Of a stretch of 64,000 bases of DNA, positions 14,772 to 24,200 are shown piece after piece. Positions within the stretch are counted from its first letter, which is position 1. Every line of letters begins with the position of its first letter. The notes under the pieces were generated by a model. The model was not told where the DNA came from. It did not search any database and saw nothing but the letters and a program-made list of their open reading frames with translations. Both the position numbers and the translations under genes were made by a program. Origin of the DNA: Dysgonamonadaceae bacterium (GTDB lineage Bacteria > Bacteroidota > Bacteroidia > Bacteroidales > Dysgonomonadaceae); contig JAIRUA010000012.1 of the NCBI GenBank assembly GCA_031254645.1, forward strand, positions 266,839 through 330,838. The letters run 5' to 3'.

Positions 14772-15208
14772 TCCGTAGTCGGTTTTTCGTACGGAAATAC
14801 GTCCATTATGGCGGTTTCCGTTACGGCGGCGAAAGAGTAGTCAATCATTGTTTTTTTCATTTCCGATTCCACAATTTCCACCGCTTCTTTCAATTCCGAT
14901 GCTTGTACGAGCATATTGATAGCGGTTTTCTTTTCCGACCCGCTTTTTTCGTCTAACGTGATGAAATAGAGCTTTGCTTTGTAATATCGGTCGCCGGTTT
15001 CGTTGAAAAACGATTCCGAAAATTTCACGCGTTTAATATCCGAAACAGTAAATTCGCCCGAAATGAAAGGTTTCATTTCTTCAATGATTCGCGCTTCGGC
15101 TTCGGTAAACGACAGGGCATCTACCAAATAAGGCTCTGTTACTGTTTTTTGAATGCCCGTGTCGAGCATTTTATCATATCTTACTTTACATTCGAACCAG
15201 TTGTGCAT
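14768..15208 (-). CDS. DUF4494 domain protein
   Basis: A 146-residue soluble protein beginning MHNWFECKVRYDKM, the characteristic start of DUF4494, a small family confined, as far as I know, to Bacteroidota. It also shows YLVDALSFTEAEARI, DIKRVKFSESFF, DRYYKAKLYFITLDEKSG and a C-terminal AAVTETAIMDVFP. Function unknown. It leads the operon DUF4494-yggS-spmAB, with ATGA coupling to yggS. Confidence 0.85.
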   Translation of the reverse strand: MHNWFECKVRYDKMLDTGIQKTVTEPYLVDALSFTEAEARIIEEMKPFISGEFTVSDIKRVKFSESFFNETGDRYYKAKLYFITLDEKSGSEKKTAINMLVQASELKEAVEIVESEMKKTMIDYSFAAVTETAIMDVFPYEKPTTE

Positions 15209-15367
15209 AGTTGTTTTTTGTTTTTGAATTAGTTTTTGAAGTGCGAAATTAAGGAAAAAAACAATACGATGAGAAAATAAACATACAGAATCACGCAGAT
15301 GAAAAGCAATTTCTTACTCACAACACCAAAAAACCTCCTGCATACAACAACATTGCAATATATTTTG

Positions 15368-15375
15368 TACTTTTG
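15368..15375 (+). promoter_or_regulatory. -7 promoter element of lysS
   Basis: TACTTTTG (TAnnTTTG), about 30 bases before the lysS ATG. No clear TTTG box is seen at -33. Confidence 0.55.
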
Positions 15376-15404
15376 TACCGGCTAAAAATAATATTCTCAA
15401 CAAT

Positions 15405-17129
15405 ATGCATAATTTAGAACTCAGCGAACAAGAAATCCTTCGCAGACAAAGTCTTGATGAATTACGTAAACTTGGCATTGAGCCCTATCCGGCAGCACAA
15501 TATGAAGTAAATGCCACTTCTGTTTCTATCAAAAATGATTTCGATACACTCGAAGAGAAAAAAGAAACGATGTGTGTTGCTGGACGTATTATGAGCCGCC
15601 GTATTATGGGAAAAGCCGCATTTGTAGAAATAATGGATTCGGAAGGAAGAATACAGGTGTATATTGCACGCGATGAAATTTGCCTCGACGAAGATAAAAC
15701 ACTTTACGATGTGGTTTTCAAAAAACTGCTCGATATCGGCGATTTCATCGGTATTACAGGAAAAGTTTTTCGCACGCAAATGGGCGAAAAATCGCTTCGT
15801 GCCGAAACGCTCACCGTACTTTCCAAATCGTTGAAACCATTGCCGATTGTAAAAACAAAAGATGGCGTAACCTACGATGCATTTACCGACCCCGAACAAC
15901 GCTATCGCCAACGCTACGTGGACTTAATCGTAAATGAAGGCATAAAAGATATTTTTATCAAACGCACCGAAATATTCAATGCGATGCGTGAAATTTTCAA
16001 CAAAGAAGGCTATTTGGAAGTGGACACACCTGTGCTACAGAGTATTCCGGGTGGCGCAACGGCGCGTCCATTTATTACGCATCACAACGCACTGAATATA
16101 CCATTGTATCTTCGAATTGCCAACGAGTTGTACCTCAAGCGATTGATTGTTGGTGGATTTGAAGGCGTGTACGAATTTTCACGTGATTTCCGCAACGAAG
16201 GAATGGACAGAACACACAATCCCGAATTTACCGTAATGGAAATCTATGTCGCCTACAAAGACTACAAATGGATGATGGAGTTTACGGAAAATATGCTTGA
16301 AAAAGTAGCGTTGAAAGTCTTGGGCACCACGAAAACCAAAGTGGGCGACCGGGAAATCGACTTCAAAGCGCCTTATCCGCGCGTTACGATGATTGATGCC
16401 ATCAAAGAACACACCGGCATCGATATCACTGGAATGGACGAAACACAACTGCGTGATGTATGCAAGCAACTCCATATCGAAGTGGACGAAACAATGGGAA
16501 AAGGAAAACTTATCGACGAAATTTTCGGCGAAAAAGCAGAATCCAACTACATTCAACCGACATTTATTATTGATTATCCGAAGGAAATGTCGCCGCTCAG
16601 CAAACGTCATCGCAACAATCCGGAACTGACCGAGCGTTTCGAACTGTTTGTAAATGGAAAAGAGCTGGCAAACGCCTACTCGGAGTTGAACGACCCGATT
16701 GACCAGCGCGAACGTTTTGAAGAACAGCTTCGTTTGTCGGAAAAAGGCGATGATGAAGCGATGTTTGTTGACCAGGATTTCCTTCGTTCGCTCGAATATG
16801 GAATGCCGCCAACGGCAGGAATGGGTATCGGGATGGATCGCCTCACGATGCTACTTACCGGACAAACTTCAATTCAAGAAGTGCTGCTTTTTCCGCAAAT
16901 GCGTCCCGAAAAGAAAGAGAAAAAAGACCCTGTGGAAAAATATACCGAAATAGGAATTCCCGAAAAATGGATTATTGTGTTACAAAAAGCGGGCTACAAC
17001 GAAGTAGAAAGTTTGAAAGAAGCAAATCCGAATAAACTTCATCAAGAAATCTGCGGATTGAACAAAAAGCATAAACTGGGGTTGAACAATCCAACAATTG
17101 ATGAGGTTAAACAGTGGACTAATCATTGA
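15405..17129 (+). CDS. lysS: Lysyl-tRNA synthetase, class II
   Basis: Charges tRNA-Lys. The 574-residue protein has an N-terminal OB-fold anticodon-binding domain (about 50-150; [17 protein letters not shown]) and the class II catalytic core with motif 1 ([18 protein letters not shown]), motif 2 ([15 protein letters not shown]) and motif 3 ([13 protein letters not shown]). About 70 residues follow motif 3 (from [13 protein letters not shown]), an extension I recall from Bacteroidales LysS. In Bacteroides I recall lysS lying next to gpsA and pgi; here those two genes are 24 kb away, on the far side of the polyketide cluster. Confidence 0.97.
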   Translation: MHNLELSEQEILRRQSLDELRKLGIEPYPAAQYEVNATSVSIKNDFDTLEEKKETMCVAGRIMSRRIMGKAAFVEIMDSEGRIQVYIARDEICLDEDKTLYDVVFKKLLDIGDFIGITGKVFRTQMGEKSLRAETLTVLSKSLKPLPIVKTKDGVTYDAFTDPEQRYRQRYVDLIVNEGIKDIFIKRTEIFNAMREIFNKEGYLEVDTPVLQSIPGGATARPFITHHNALNIPLYLRIANELYLKRLIVGGFEGVYEFSRDFRNEGMDRTHNPEFTVMEIYVAYKDYKWMMEFTENMLEKVALKVLGTTKTKVGDREIDFKAPYPRVTMIDAIKEHTGIDITGMDETQLRDVCKQLHIEVDETMGKGKLIDEIFGEKAESNYIQPTFIIDYPKEMSPLSKRHRNNPELTERFELFVNGKELANAYSELNDPIDQRERFEEQLRLSEKGDDEAMFVDQDFLRSLEYGMPPTAGMGIGMDRLTMLLTGQTSIQEVLLFPQMRPEKKEKKDPVEKYTEIGIPEKWIIVLQKAGYNEVESLKEANPNKLHQEICGLNKKHKLGLNNPTIDEVKQWTNH

Positions 17130-17160
17130 TGATTTATTATTTGTAACTTGTAAATTAATA

Positions 17161-17204
17161 ATGCGAATCACAGGTAGATTTTCAATTCAATCTATGATTC
17201 GCAT
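17161..17204 (+). terminator. Hairpin after lysS
   Basis: ATGCGAATCA (17161-17170) pairs perfectly with TGATTCGCAT (17195-17204), with an inner TAGATT/AATCTA stem. The flank is A-rich rather than a strong T-run on the plus strand, so it may terminate or stabilise the lysS transcript. Confidence 0.5.
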
Positions 17205-17637
17205 AAAAAATGAAATTTGAGGATTAAAAAAATTACAATAAAAAATTCAAAAAATATCAATTAGTTTGATGATCATAGCCAATTATCTAAATCTGAATAA
17301 ATAATTACGAGACATTCGAGTTAAATTCACTTTTTTCCTCTAAGCGTTTATTAAAAACTGAAATTGATTAGCTATTTTTATAATTGATTTTAGTTAAATT
17401 CAAAATAGATGTAATTAGTTGAGTATCAGGTGAAAATGAAAGGGTGTTAACGGCTTAAATTTAAAAATGTTTATATTTTCCTGATTATTAATTTGTTATT
17501 GTTTTTTGAGATTGATGCCTGAATGGTTGATAAAACAAAAAATATATTTTTCCTGCCTTTATTAGATGAAAATAAATTTATACTTTTGTAGAGAGTTAGT
17601 ATTGAATGTGTAAATATCTGTCCTGTTGTTTGACATA
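17205..17637 (+). promoter_or_regulatory. Long AT-rich upstream region of the polyketide cluster, with promoter
   Basis: More than 400 bases without a gene, much more AT-rich than the surroundings. A -7 element TACTTTTG lies at 17581-17588, with TTTA (17558-17561) as a weak -33 box 19 bases upstream; transcription would start near 17595, leaving a leader of about 40 bases. AGTTAAATTCA occurs twice (17319-17332 region and 17393-17403 region) as a possible operator half-site. No structured RNA or small coding gene is convincing. Confidence 0.5.
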
Positions 17638-20600
17638 ATGGAAAAAGAGTTTTTGGTAGTAGAGTGTACTATTCAACTCACGTCGAAGTTTGATAATATA
17701 GGAGTGTTTGAAGTTTTACAATTAGGAAAAAGCAATGATAATGTGAAAGAACTAATCACAACCATTGCTAAAAAAACCAAGCACCCTTTCGGTTTGTACG
17801 TTACATCTTCTACGGTAATCAATTTTGAATTGCCGGAAAATGTAACAAAAATTGTTATGCCCTTTGGTTATGAATTACAAACAGTCACCCAAGCCGAAAT
17901 TCTCTATCAAATATCCTCTTTGAAAGAGGCAAAAGAGGCAATCAAGCAAAAAGTATCATCTATCATTATCAAAGAAAGCGAAAATGAGAAAGAAACTGTT
18001 TTTGATATTTTTCGCAAAGTGATTAGGCAAGCACAAAAAAGCAAAATAAAAGTATATATACAAGGCGGTGTGGGTGTTCACACGTCGGCGGCGTTTTTGG
18101 CATTGGGCGCAAAAGGAATCATTTTCGATTCGCAATCCGAAACGATAACAGAAAATTACAAAACGCTGAAAAAATTCGCAAACACCTTTTATGAAGCCGC
18201 TTATGGACATCTTCATCAAGCAAAAAATCAACAAATCATCAATTTTGACGAGGTTTCGGAAACAGATGAATCCGAAAAAGAGCGTAATAGATTGTCATTT
18301 TGGGAAGAGCAAATCAACAAAATGCTCAAAAAAGAGAAGAATTTCTCGAAATTCAGTCTCACGTTTTCAGACGCTCAATGCGATGCGTTTTTTGCAGCAT
18401 TTGTTTCCATTATGGCTGCGCCTGTGGCGGCAAAAGGCATTAAAATAAAATTGTCATCGTCAAATCAACAATTACAAACCGACACACAAAAATTATTGAC
18501 AGAATTGCCGAATATTTCTCCTTATTTTCCCAGTGCTAAGCCGTTAGACATTGCCGTTGTGGGAATGGAATGTATCTATCCGGGTGCTGCGAATGTGAAC
18601 GAGTATTGGAAAAATATCTTGTTGGGAAAAGACAGCATTACCGAAATCCCTGCGTCGCATTGGAACAAAGAGCTATACAATCCCGAAACAACAGATACGG
18701 ATTATACAAAATCGAAATGGGGCGGATTTATTCCCGACACTGATTTCGACCCCGTAGAGTTTGGAATTGTGCCGCACTCGGCATTTATGACCGAGCCGCT
18801 GCAATTGTTGGGATTGACAGTTGTGAAAAAAGCGTTGAAAGATGCAGGGTATGAGAATCTTGCGGAATGCGATTTTGAAAACACCTCGATTATTATGGGA
18901 GTCAACGGAAGTAGTAATCCGTTGGTAACTGACTTAAATACAAGATTTACACTCAAAAGAATATTAGGCGAAGTACCTGAAGAATTGGAAGACCTTCTAC
19001 CGAAAGCAAACGAATACAGTTTTCCGGGGATTTTGCCGAATGTACTTTCGGGCAGAATTGCCAATCGTTTCAATTTCGGCGGAAAAAACTATGCGGTTGA
19101 TGGCGCTTGCGCTTCATCGTTGGCAACGCTCGACATTGCGTGCCAGGAACTTGTGAACGGTAGAACGGATATGGTAGTATTGGGCGGGTCTGATTTTACA
19201 AACGGTTATCCGCCTTACATTATGTTTTCGAGTATGGGCGTGTTGTCGCCTGATGGTCGTTGCGCAGCGTTTGACGCATCAGGCAATGGAATTGTATTGA
19301 GCGAAGGTATCGGTGTATTGATTTTGAAGCGTTTAGAAGATGCGGAACGCGAAGGAAACAAAATTTATGCCGTTATCAAAGGAATCGACGGTAGCAGTGA
19401 CGGACGCAATATGAGCGTAACCGCCCCAAACCGGAAAGGTGAACAACGAGCATTGGAAAGAGCCTATCACGGCGCAGGAATTTTGCCTTCCCAAGTTGGG
19501 TTAATCGAGGCACACGGCACTGGAACAGTGGTTGGCGACAAAATGGAATTAGTCGTTTTGACCGATTTGTTTCTGGAATCGGGCGCATTGCCGAAACAGA
19601 CTTATATCGGCTCTGTAAAATCGCAAATCGGACACACGAAATGTGCCGCAGGTGTGGCAGGATTGATAAAAGCGATACTTTCCGTTTATCACAAAGTGAT
19701 TCCGCCAACTATTCATTTGGAAAAACCGAACACTTATTATGATGCAAAAACAAGCCCGTTTGTATTCAATAAACGTGCCGGAGTATGGAACAGCAACAAG
19801 CGAATTGCAGGTGTCAGCGCATTTGGTTTCGGCGGAACGAATTTTCACGCCATTCTCGAAAATTATTCGGAAAATGCGGCAGAAGCAACGGTTTTTAATT
19901 CGTTTCCTTCCGAATTATTTGTATTCAGAGGCGATAATTTGAATGAGGCTAAAGCATTGATGCAGAAAGTAACAACGCTTTTACAGATGAACGATTCGCT
20001 GCCATTAGCCGACGTTGCATACAGTTTAGCACTTCATAGTGATAAAAAGATACAAGTGTCCATTGTTGCCGAAAGCACAACGGAACTACTGTCGAAAATA
20101 AATGCCGTTGTCAATGATAAAATCGAATTTAAGATTTATCATCGAAATGAAAATGAAGGCAAAGTGGCGTTCTTGTTTTCCGGACAAGGAAGTCAATATT
20201 TGAATATGGCGCGCGATTTGTTTGTGGCGTTTCCGCAAATGCGTGATTTGTTGGAAAAGCACGACAAATATTTGTCTATTCTTTTTCCCGAATCGGAATT
20301 TGAAATCAAAGCGAGCGAGGCGCAGAAAAAATTGTTGATGCACACCGATATTGCGCAGCCGTTGTTAGGAATTGTGGATTTGGCGATTGCCGAATATCTG
20401 CGATTTTTGGGCATTGTGCCCGATATGGTCGGCGGACACAGTTATGGTGAATTGCCTGCGCTCTGTTTTTCGGGCGTTTTCAGTCCCGACGATTTGGTCG
20501 TTTTAAGCGAAGCGAGGGCAAAAGCGATTCACGATGCGTTGGGCGACGAAAAAGGAAAATTAGTCGCTTTCTTCGGCAGTGAAGAAGATGCAAAACCCTT

Positions 20601-21267
20601 GCTGGAAAACGAAAAAGAGCTTTGGATTGCCAATTACAACGCTCCTAAGCAATTAATCATTGCAGGAACAGCGCAAAGCATACAATCTTTTATGCAAAAA
20701 GCAACCGAAAAAAGAATTATTTGCAGAGAGATAAATATCGAATACGCTTTTCACAGTCCATTGTTGAATGATGCGGAAAAACTGTTTGAAGAAGCTTTGC
20801 AAGGTTTTGATTTCGAGAAACCTGCCATTCCGGTATGGTCGAACGAAACCGCAAAAGTATATCCGCAAGAGGCAGAGAACATTAAAACTCATTTGGCGAA
20901 ACATTTGGTTGCCCCAATCAAGTTTATGCAACAAATTGAAAATATGTACAATGACGGCGCTCGTATTTTCATCGAAACCGGACCGGGCAGAGTAGCGTTG
21001 GGGCTTGTGGAATCCACTTTGGGCAAGCAAGCCGTTACCATACAAACCGACAATAAAAGCGCCGAAGGCGTTTCTTTCTTGATAAAGGCATTGGCGCAAT
21101 ATTTGTCGCTCGGAAAAGAGTTTCATATCGAGAAACTATTTGAAGGAAGAAAAGTCTCGCTTCACAATATCGATGAGCCGGAATTATATAAAAAACCGGT
21201 AACAGGTTGGGTAATAAACGGAAGTAAAGCCATCCCGGGAAAAGATAATGTATTGGCAAAAAAATAG
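17638..21267 (+). CDS. Polyketide/PUFA-type synthase 1: degenerate NMO-KS-AT
   Basis: A 1209-residue megasynthase. Residues 1-300 resemble the nitronate-monooxygenase (PfaD-like enoyl reductase) region of the next gene but lack about 290 internal residues; the FMN motif FAGGIHD of the next protein is FSDAQCD here, so this domain is probably inactive. The KS domain (about 305-735) keeps the triad Cys491 (DGACASS), His626 (EAHGTGT) and His666 (QIGHTK). The AT domain (about 840-1150) has FSGQGSQ, the nucleophile Ser935 in GHSYGE and the catalytic His in YAFHSPLL; AFHS is the malonyl-type variant. No ACP or KR, so it must work with the ACPs of the next protein. Start ATG 17638 is preferred over TTG 17626. 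First gene of the cluster; 24 bases precede the next gene. Confidence 0.88.
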   Translation: MEKEFLVVECTIQLTSKFDNIGVFEVLQLGKSNDNVKELITTIAKKTKHPFGLYVTSSTVINFELPENVTKIVMPFGYELQTVTQAEILYQISSLKEAKEAIKQKVSSIIIKESENEKETVFDIFRKVIRQAQKSKIKVYIQGGVGVHTSAAFLALGAKGIIFDSQSETITENYKTLKKFANTFYEAAYGHLHQAKNQQIINFDEVSETDESEKERNRLSFWEEQINKMLKKEKNFSKFSLTFSDAQCDAFFAAFVSIMAAPVAAKGIKIKLSSSNQQLQTDTQKLLTELPNISPYFPSAKPLDIAVVGMECIYPGAANVNEYWKNILLGKDSITEIPASHWNKELYNPETTDTDYTKSKWGGFIPDTDFDPVEFGIVPHSAFMTEPLQLLGLTVVKKALKDAGYENLAECDFENTSIIMGVNGSSNPLVTDLNTRFTLKRILGEVPEELEDLLPKANEYSFPGILPNVLSGRIANRFNFGGKNYAVDGACASSLATLDIACQELVNGRTDMVVLGGSDFTNGYPPYIMFSSMGVLSPDGRCAAFDASGNGIVLSEGIGVLILKRLEDAEREGNKIYAVIKGIDGSSDGRNMSVTAPNRKGEQRALERAYHGAGILPSQVGLIEAHGTGTVVGDKMELVVLTDLFLESGALPKQTYIGSVKSQIGHTKCAAGVAGLIKAILSVYHKVIPPTIHLEKPNTYYDAKTSPFVFNKRAGVWNSNKRIAGVSAFGFGGTNFHAILENYSENAAEATVFNSFPSELFVFRGDNLNEAKALMQKVTTLLQMNDSLPLADVAYSLALHSDKKIQVSIVAESTTELLSKINAVVNDKIEFKIYHRNENEGKVAFLFSGQGSQYLNMARDLFVAFPQMRDLLEKHDKYLSILFPESEFEIKASEAQKKLLMHTDIAQPLLGIVDLAIAEYLRFLGIVPDMVGGHSYGELPALCFSGVFSPDDLVVLSEARAKAIHDALGDEKGKLVAFFGSEEDAKPLLENEKELWIANYNAPKQLIIAGTAQSIQSFMQKATEKRIICREINIEYAFHSPLLNDAEKLFEEALQGFDFEKPAIPVWSNETAKVYPQEAENIKTHLAKHLVAPIKFMQQIENMYNDGARIFIETGPGRVALGLVESTLGKQAVTIQTDNKSAEGVSFLIKALAQYLSLGKEFHIEKLFEGRKVSLHNIDEPELYKKPVTGWVINGSKAIPGKDNVLAKK

Positions 21268-21291
21268 AAAAATAAAAACAACATAGAACTC

Positions 21292-24200
21292 ATGACAACT
21301 TCATTAGAAAAAACAAACAAAGAACTATTCATTCTTAGTCCGTTTGAAATGCCCGATGTGCGGTTAGCAATAGAAACCATCCGCTCGGGTGCTTTCCCTA
21401 TTTTACATTTGGGAAGAAGCAGAAAAACAGCAGAAAAAAGCATAAAAGACCTATCTTCAAGAACACAACAGGAATTTGGCGTTTGCATCGCTTCCGACGA
21501 AGTGAAAAGCGTAAAATTGTCGGCAAATGTAACCAAAGTGATTTTGCCTTTCGGCATGGATATTTCCGTCGATAAATCGGTTGAGATCCTATATCAAATT
21601 CATTCCATTGACGAAGCAAAGGCGGCTATCAAGAAAAAAGTATCTGCCATTGTCATAAAAGGAAGTGAAGGCGCAGGAAAAACGTCAAACGAATCATCAT
21701 TCATTCTTTTCCAAGGCGTTGCAGAAGCAGCGAAAAAAGCAAAAGTGCAACTATATATTCAAGGCGGCGCAGGTGTGCACACGTCTGCCGCTTTCTTATC
21801 GCTTGGCGCACAAGGCGTTATTTTCGATTCTCAAATCGCTGCGTTTCCCGAATGTAGCGCACCGAGAGAGTTGAAAAACCTTTGTACCAAATTGAGCGGT
21901 ACGGAAATCGCCGAAATCGCCGATTTCAAAGTATTGTCTCGTAACAATTCGCCTGCTTTACCCGAAAATGTAACGTTCAACGATTTACTTCCTTTCTTGG
22001 GCGGCTACGATATTGCAAAGAATTATCTGCCTATGGGACAAGACATTGCATTGTCGTCAGATTTATATCGTCAATATAAAAAACTGCGTGAATTTGTTTT
22101 TGCATTTTACGAAGCGGCACACGGACACACGTTGCAAGCTAAAAAACTGAATATCATTGGTGCGGACAGTCCGTTTGCCAAAGAATTTGGTATTAAATAT
22201 CCCATTTCGCAGGGACCAATGGGGCGCATCAGCGATGTACCCGAATTTGTGAAAGAAGTTGCCGAAGCAGGCGCATTGCCGTTTTTGTCTATCAGCAATA
22301 TGACGGGCGAACCCTTGCAAGAAACATTGAACGAAACAGTTAAACTCTTGGGAAGTAACGCTTGGGGCGTTTGTCTAATCGGTTTCAATATGCCGGAAAT
22401 ATTCCGCGAACAAGTGGAGCAACTCAAAAAAATAAAACCCAAAGTAATTTTGATTACTGGTGGGCACAGTATGATTGCTAAAGAGTTTGCAGGCGAAGAC
22501 TCCAAAATATTTTTCCACGTTCCGTCAACCTCTTTGTTGGAACAATATATCAAGGACGGCATCACGAATTTGATTTTTGAAGGTCGTGAGTGCGGCGGAC
22601 ACATTGGACCGTTTTGGAGTACTTGCATTTGGGAAAAACAAATCAATCGCTTGATGCAGGAAGACAATTTGTCGAAATACAACGTGCTTTTTGCAGGAGG
22701 TATTCACGATGCGTTTTCATCGGCTTTTATTTCGATAATGGCGGCGGAACTTGCCGCTCGCGGCGCAAAAGTGGGCGTACAAATGGGAACGCCTTATCTT
22801 TACACGAAAGAAATCGTAAAAACAGGCGCTATTAGCAATTTATATCAAAAACTTTCGCTCGAAAACAGTGAAACGGCACTCGTAGAAAGCGCACCCGGAC
22901 AGGTTAGCCGTTTAATTCCTACGCCTGTTGTCGATTATTTCAACAGCGAAAAACAACGTTTGATTGCCGAAGGCGTTGAACCGCTTGATATGCGTATCGC
23001 ATTAGAAAACTTATTGGTTGGTCGCCTGCGAGTTGCCTCAAAAGGATTGTTAGCAGAAGGCGACAAACTCACCAAACAATCGCCCGAAGAGCAACTTAAA
23101 AACGGTTTGTATATGATTGGCGACACTTCGCTGTTTACCAACAAAACAACTACGCTCGAAAAATTGCATATGGCTGTGGCAGAAGACAATCAAAAAATTC
23201 TATCGGAATTGAAAGAAATTGCCGTTCCTGCTGCTTTGGCAAACCCTGTCAATATTGCCGTTATCGGTATGGAATGTTTGATGCCGGAGGCAATCAATTT
23301 GGAAGAGTATTGGAAAAACATTCTTCTCGGAAAAGATTGTATCACGGAAGTACCCGATATTAGATGGAATAAAGACGTTTTCTACAAAGAAGGCACCACC
23401 GACCTCGAATATATTCCCTCCAACAAAGGCGGATTTGTTCCGGAAATAGATTTCGACCCGATGGAATTTGGTTTAACGCCGCTTTCTATGGCATCTATCG
23501 AGCCTTTGCAATTGTTGAGTTTGCTGATTGCCAAACGTGCGTTGGAAAATGCAGGATACGGCGATATGTCTGCCGACGAATCGGAAAATACTTCGGTTAT
23601 TTTCGCGGGCGAGGCAATGACAGATTTGGCTGCTCGTACCTCATTCAGTGCGTCTTACCGACAACTTGTAGGCGAATTGCCCGAAGAATTAAAAACACGA
23701 TTGCCACAACTAAACACCGATTCGTTTACCGGATTGTTGGCAAATTGTACACCGGGTAGAATTGCCAATCGTTTAAATCTGAAAGGACAAAATTTCGCAA
23801 TGACTTCCGCTTGTGCTTCATCGCTTACCGCTTTGAATTTGGCTTGCAAAGATTTGATTAATTACGATTCCGATATGGTCGTATTTGGCAGCCACGACTT
23901 GCACAATATGCTGAACGACTACTATTTATTTTCTTCCACGCAAGCATTGTCGCATTCGGGACGTTGTGCCTCGTTCGATGAAAAAGCCGATGGTATCGCA
24001 TTGGGCGAAGGCGTTGGCGTTCTCATTCTCAAACGGTTGGAAGATGCTGAACTGACAGGCGATAAAATTTACGCTGTTATCAAAGGTGTTGGCGGCAGTA
24101 GCGACGGTAAAGGCTTGGGAATGACCGCACCAAACCAAGAAGGACAAATGCTTGCCATTCAACGCGCTTATCGCGAAGCGGGTGTTTTGCCGAGCGAAGT

